The translations under genes and the position numbers were made by a program. From positions 7,803,274-7,867,273 of the forward strand of contig OZ038463.1 of NCBI GenBank assembly GCA_964036295.1: DNA of 64,000 nucleotides, read 5' to 3'. Positions 63,820 through 64,000 of the stretch are shown here, one piece after another (the first letter of the stretch is position 1; each line of letters starts with the position of its first letter). The notes below the pieces were generated by a model. The model saw only the letters and a list, made by a program, of their open reading frames with translations. It had not been told where the DNA came from and made no database searches. This DNA is from Plumapathes pennacea. Its lineage: Eukaryota; Cnidaria; Anthozoa; Antipatharia; Myriopathidae.

Positions 63820-64000
63820 GTAACTGTCCATTCCTGAGCTGTCTGAAGGTGTAGTGTCTCTCTCTCTCTACCTGCCTGTGCATTAGTTTCTGTCTAGAAG
63901 GTGTCTTCTTTACTATGAGTAGATAAGCATGCAGTGATGCACTCAACACATTTTAATGTTAGATACTTTTATCTGCTGAAGGGTACAAGTCTTGAGTACA

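Overview
The window is animal nuclear DNA. Its genes have many short exons with GT-AG introns, poly(A) signals and introns loaded with short inverted-repeat DNA transposons. The gene content (FECH, TEX9, a PRDM9-type PR/SET zinc-finger gene, RAB8, CSDE1, and a small secreted peptide precursor with an amidation site) and the style of repeat suggest an early-branching invertebrate. A cnidarian, most likely a coral or sea anemone, is my best guess; this is inference, not proven by the sequence.

Layout, left to right: (1) 1-5.9 kb: one compact two-exon gene for an 84-residue neuropeptide-like precursor (CDS 1435-1689), then a field of terminal-inverted-repeat (TIR) elements. These include two inverted copies of a 686-bp PIF/Harbinger-like element. 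(2) 6.03-14.95 kb: FECH, 11 coding exons, 416 aa, mitochondrial ferrochelatase. (3) 15.83-25.56 kb: TEX9, 14 coding exons, 380 aa coiled-coil protein. Its eighth intron holds a decayed transposon with a repeated 14-bp motif. (4) 27.59-37.53 kb: a PRDM9-like gene, 6 exons, 1561 aa. It has a zinc knuckle, a PR/SET domain and about 25 C2H2 fingers, three of them in recent 306-312 bp tandem duplications. Its third intron carries a broken Ty3/gypsy relic. (5) 39.64-49.63 kb: two Rab GTPase genes head to head, 189 bp apart between start codons: a divergent Rab on the minus strand (204 aa) and RAB8 on the plus strand (206 aa), with matching intron positions. (6) 52.8-64 kb: the 5' part of CSDE1, 16 coding exons seen (462 codons), running off the right edge.

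The genes do not form a single pathway. FECH makes heme in mitochondria, TEX9 is a centriolar-satellite or cilium-type coiled-coil protein, the PRDM9-like gene is a nuclear chromatin and DNA-binding factor, the Rabs direct membrane traffic, and CSDE1 is a cytoplasmic RNA-binding translation regulator. All are on the plus strand except the divergent Rab. The main biological novelties are the peptide precursor, the paralogous head-to-head Rab pair, the triplicated linker-plus-finger block of the PRDM9-like protein, three GC-AG introns, and several small transposon families whose target-site duplications can be read directly.

Exon boundaries were read by eye from splice consensus and reading-frame continuity. 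All five completed multi-exon frames close exactly, with no internal stop. UTR limits are much less certain.
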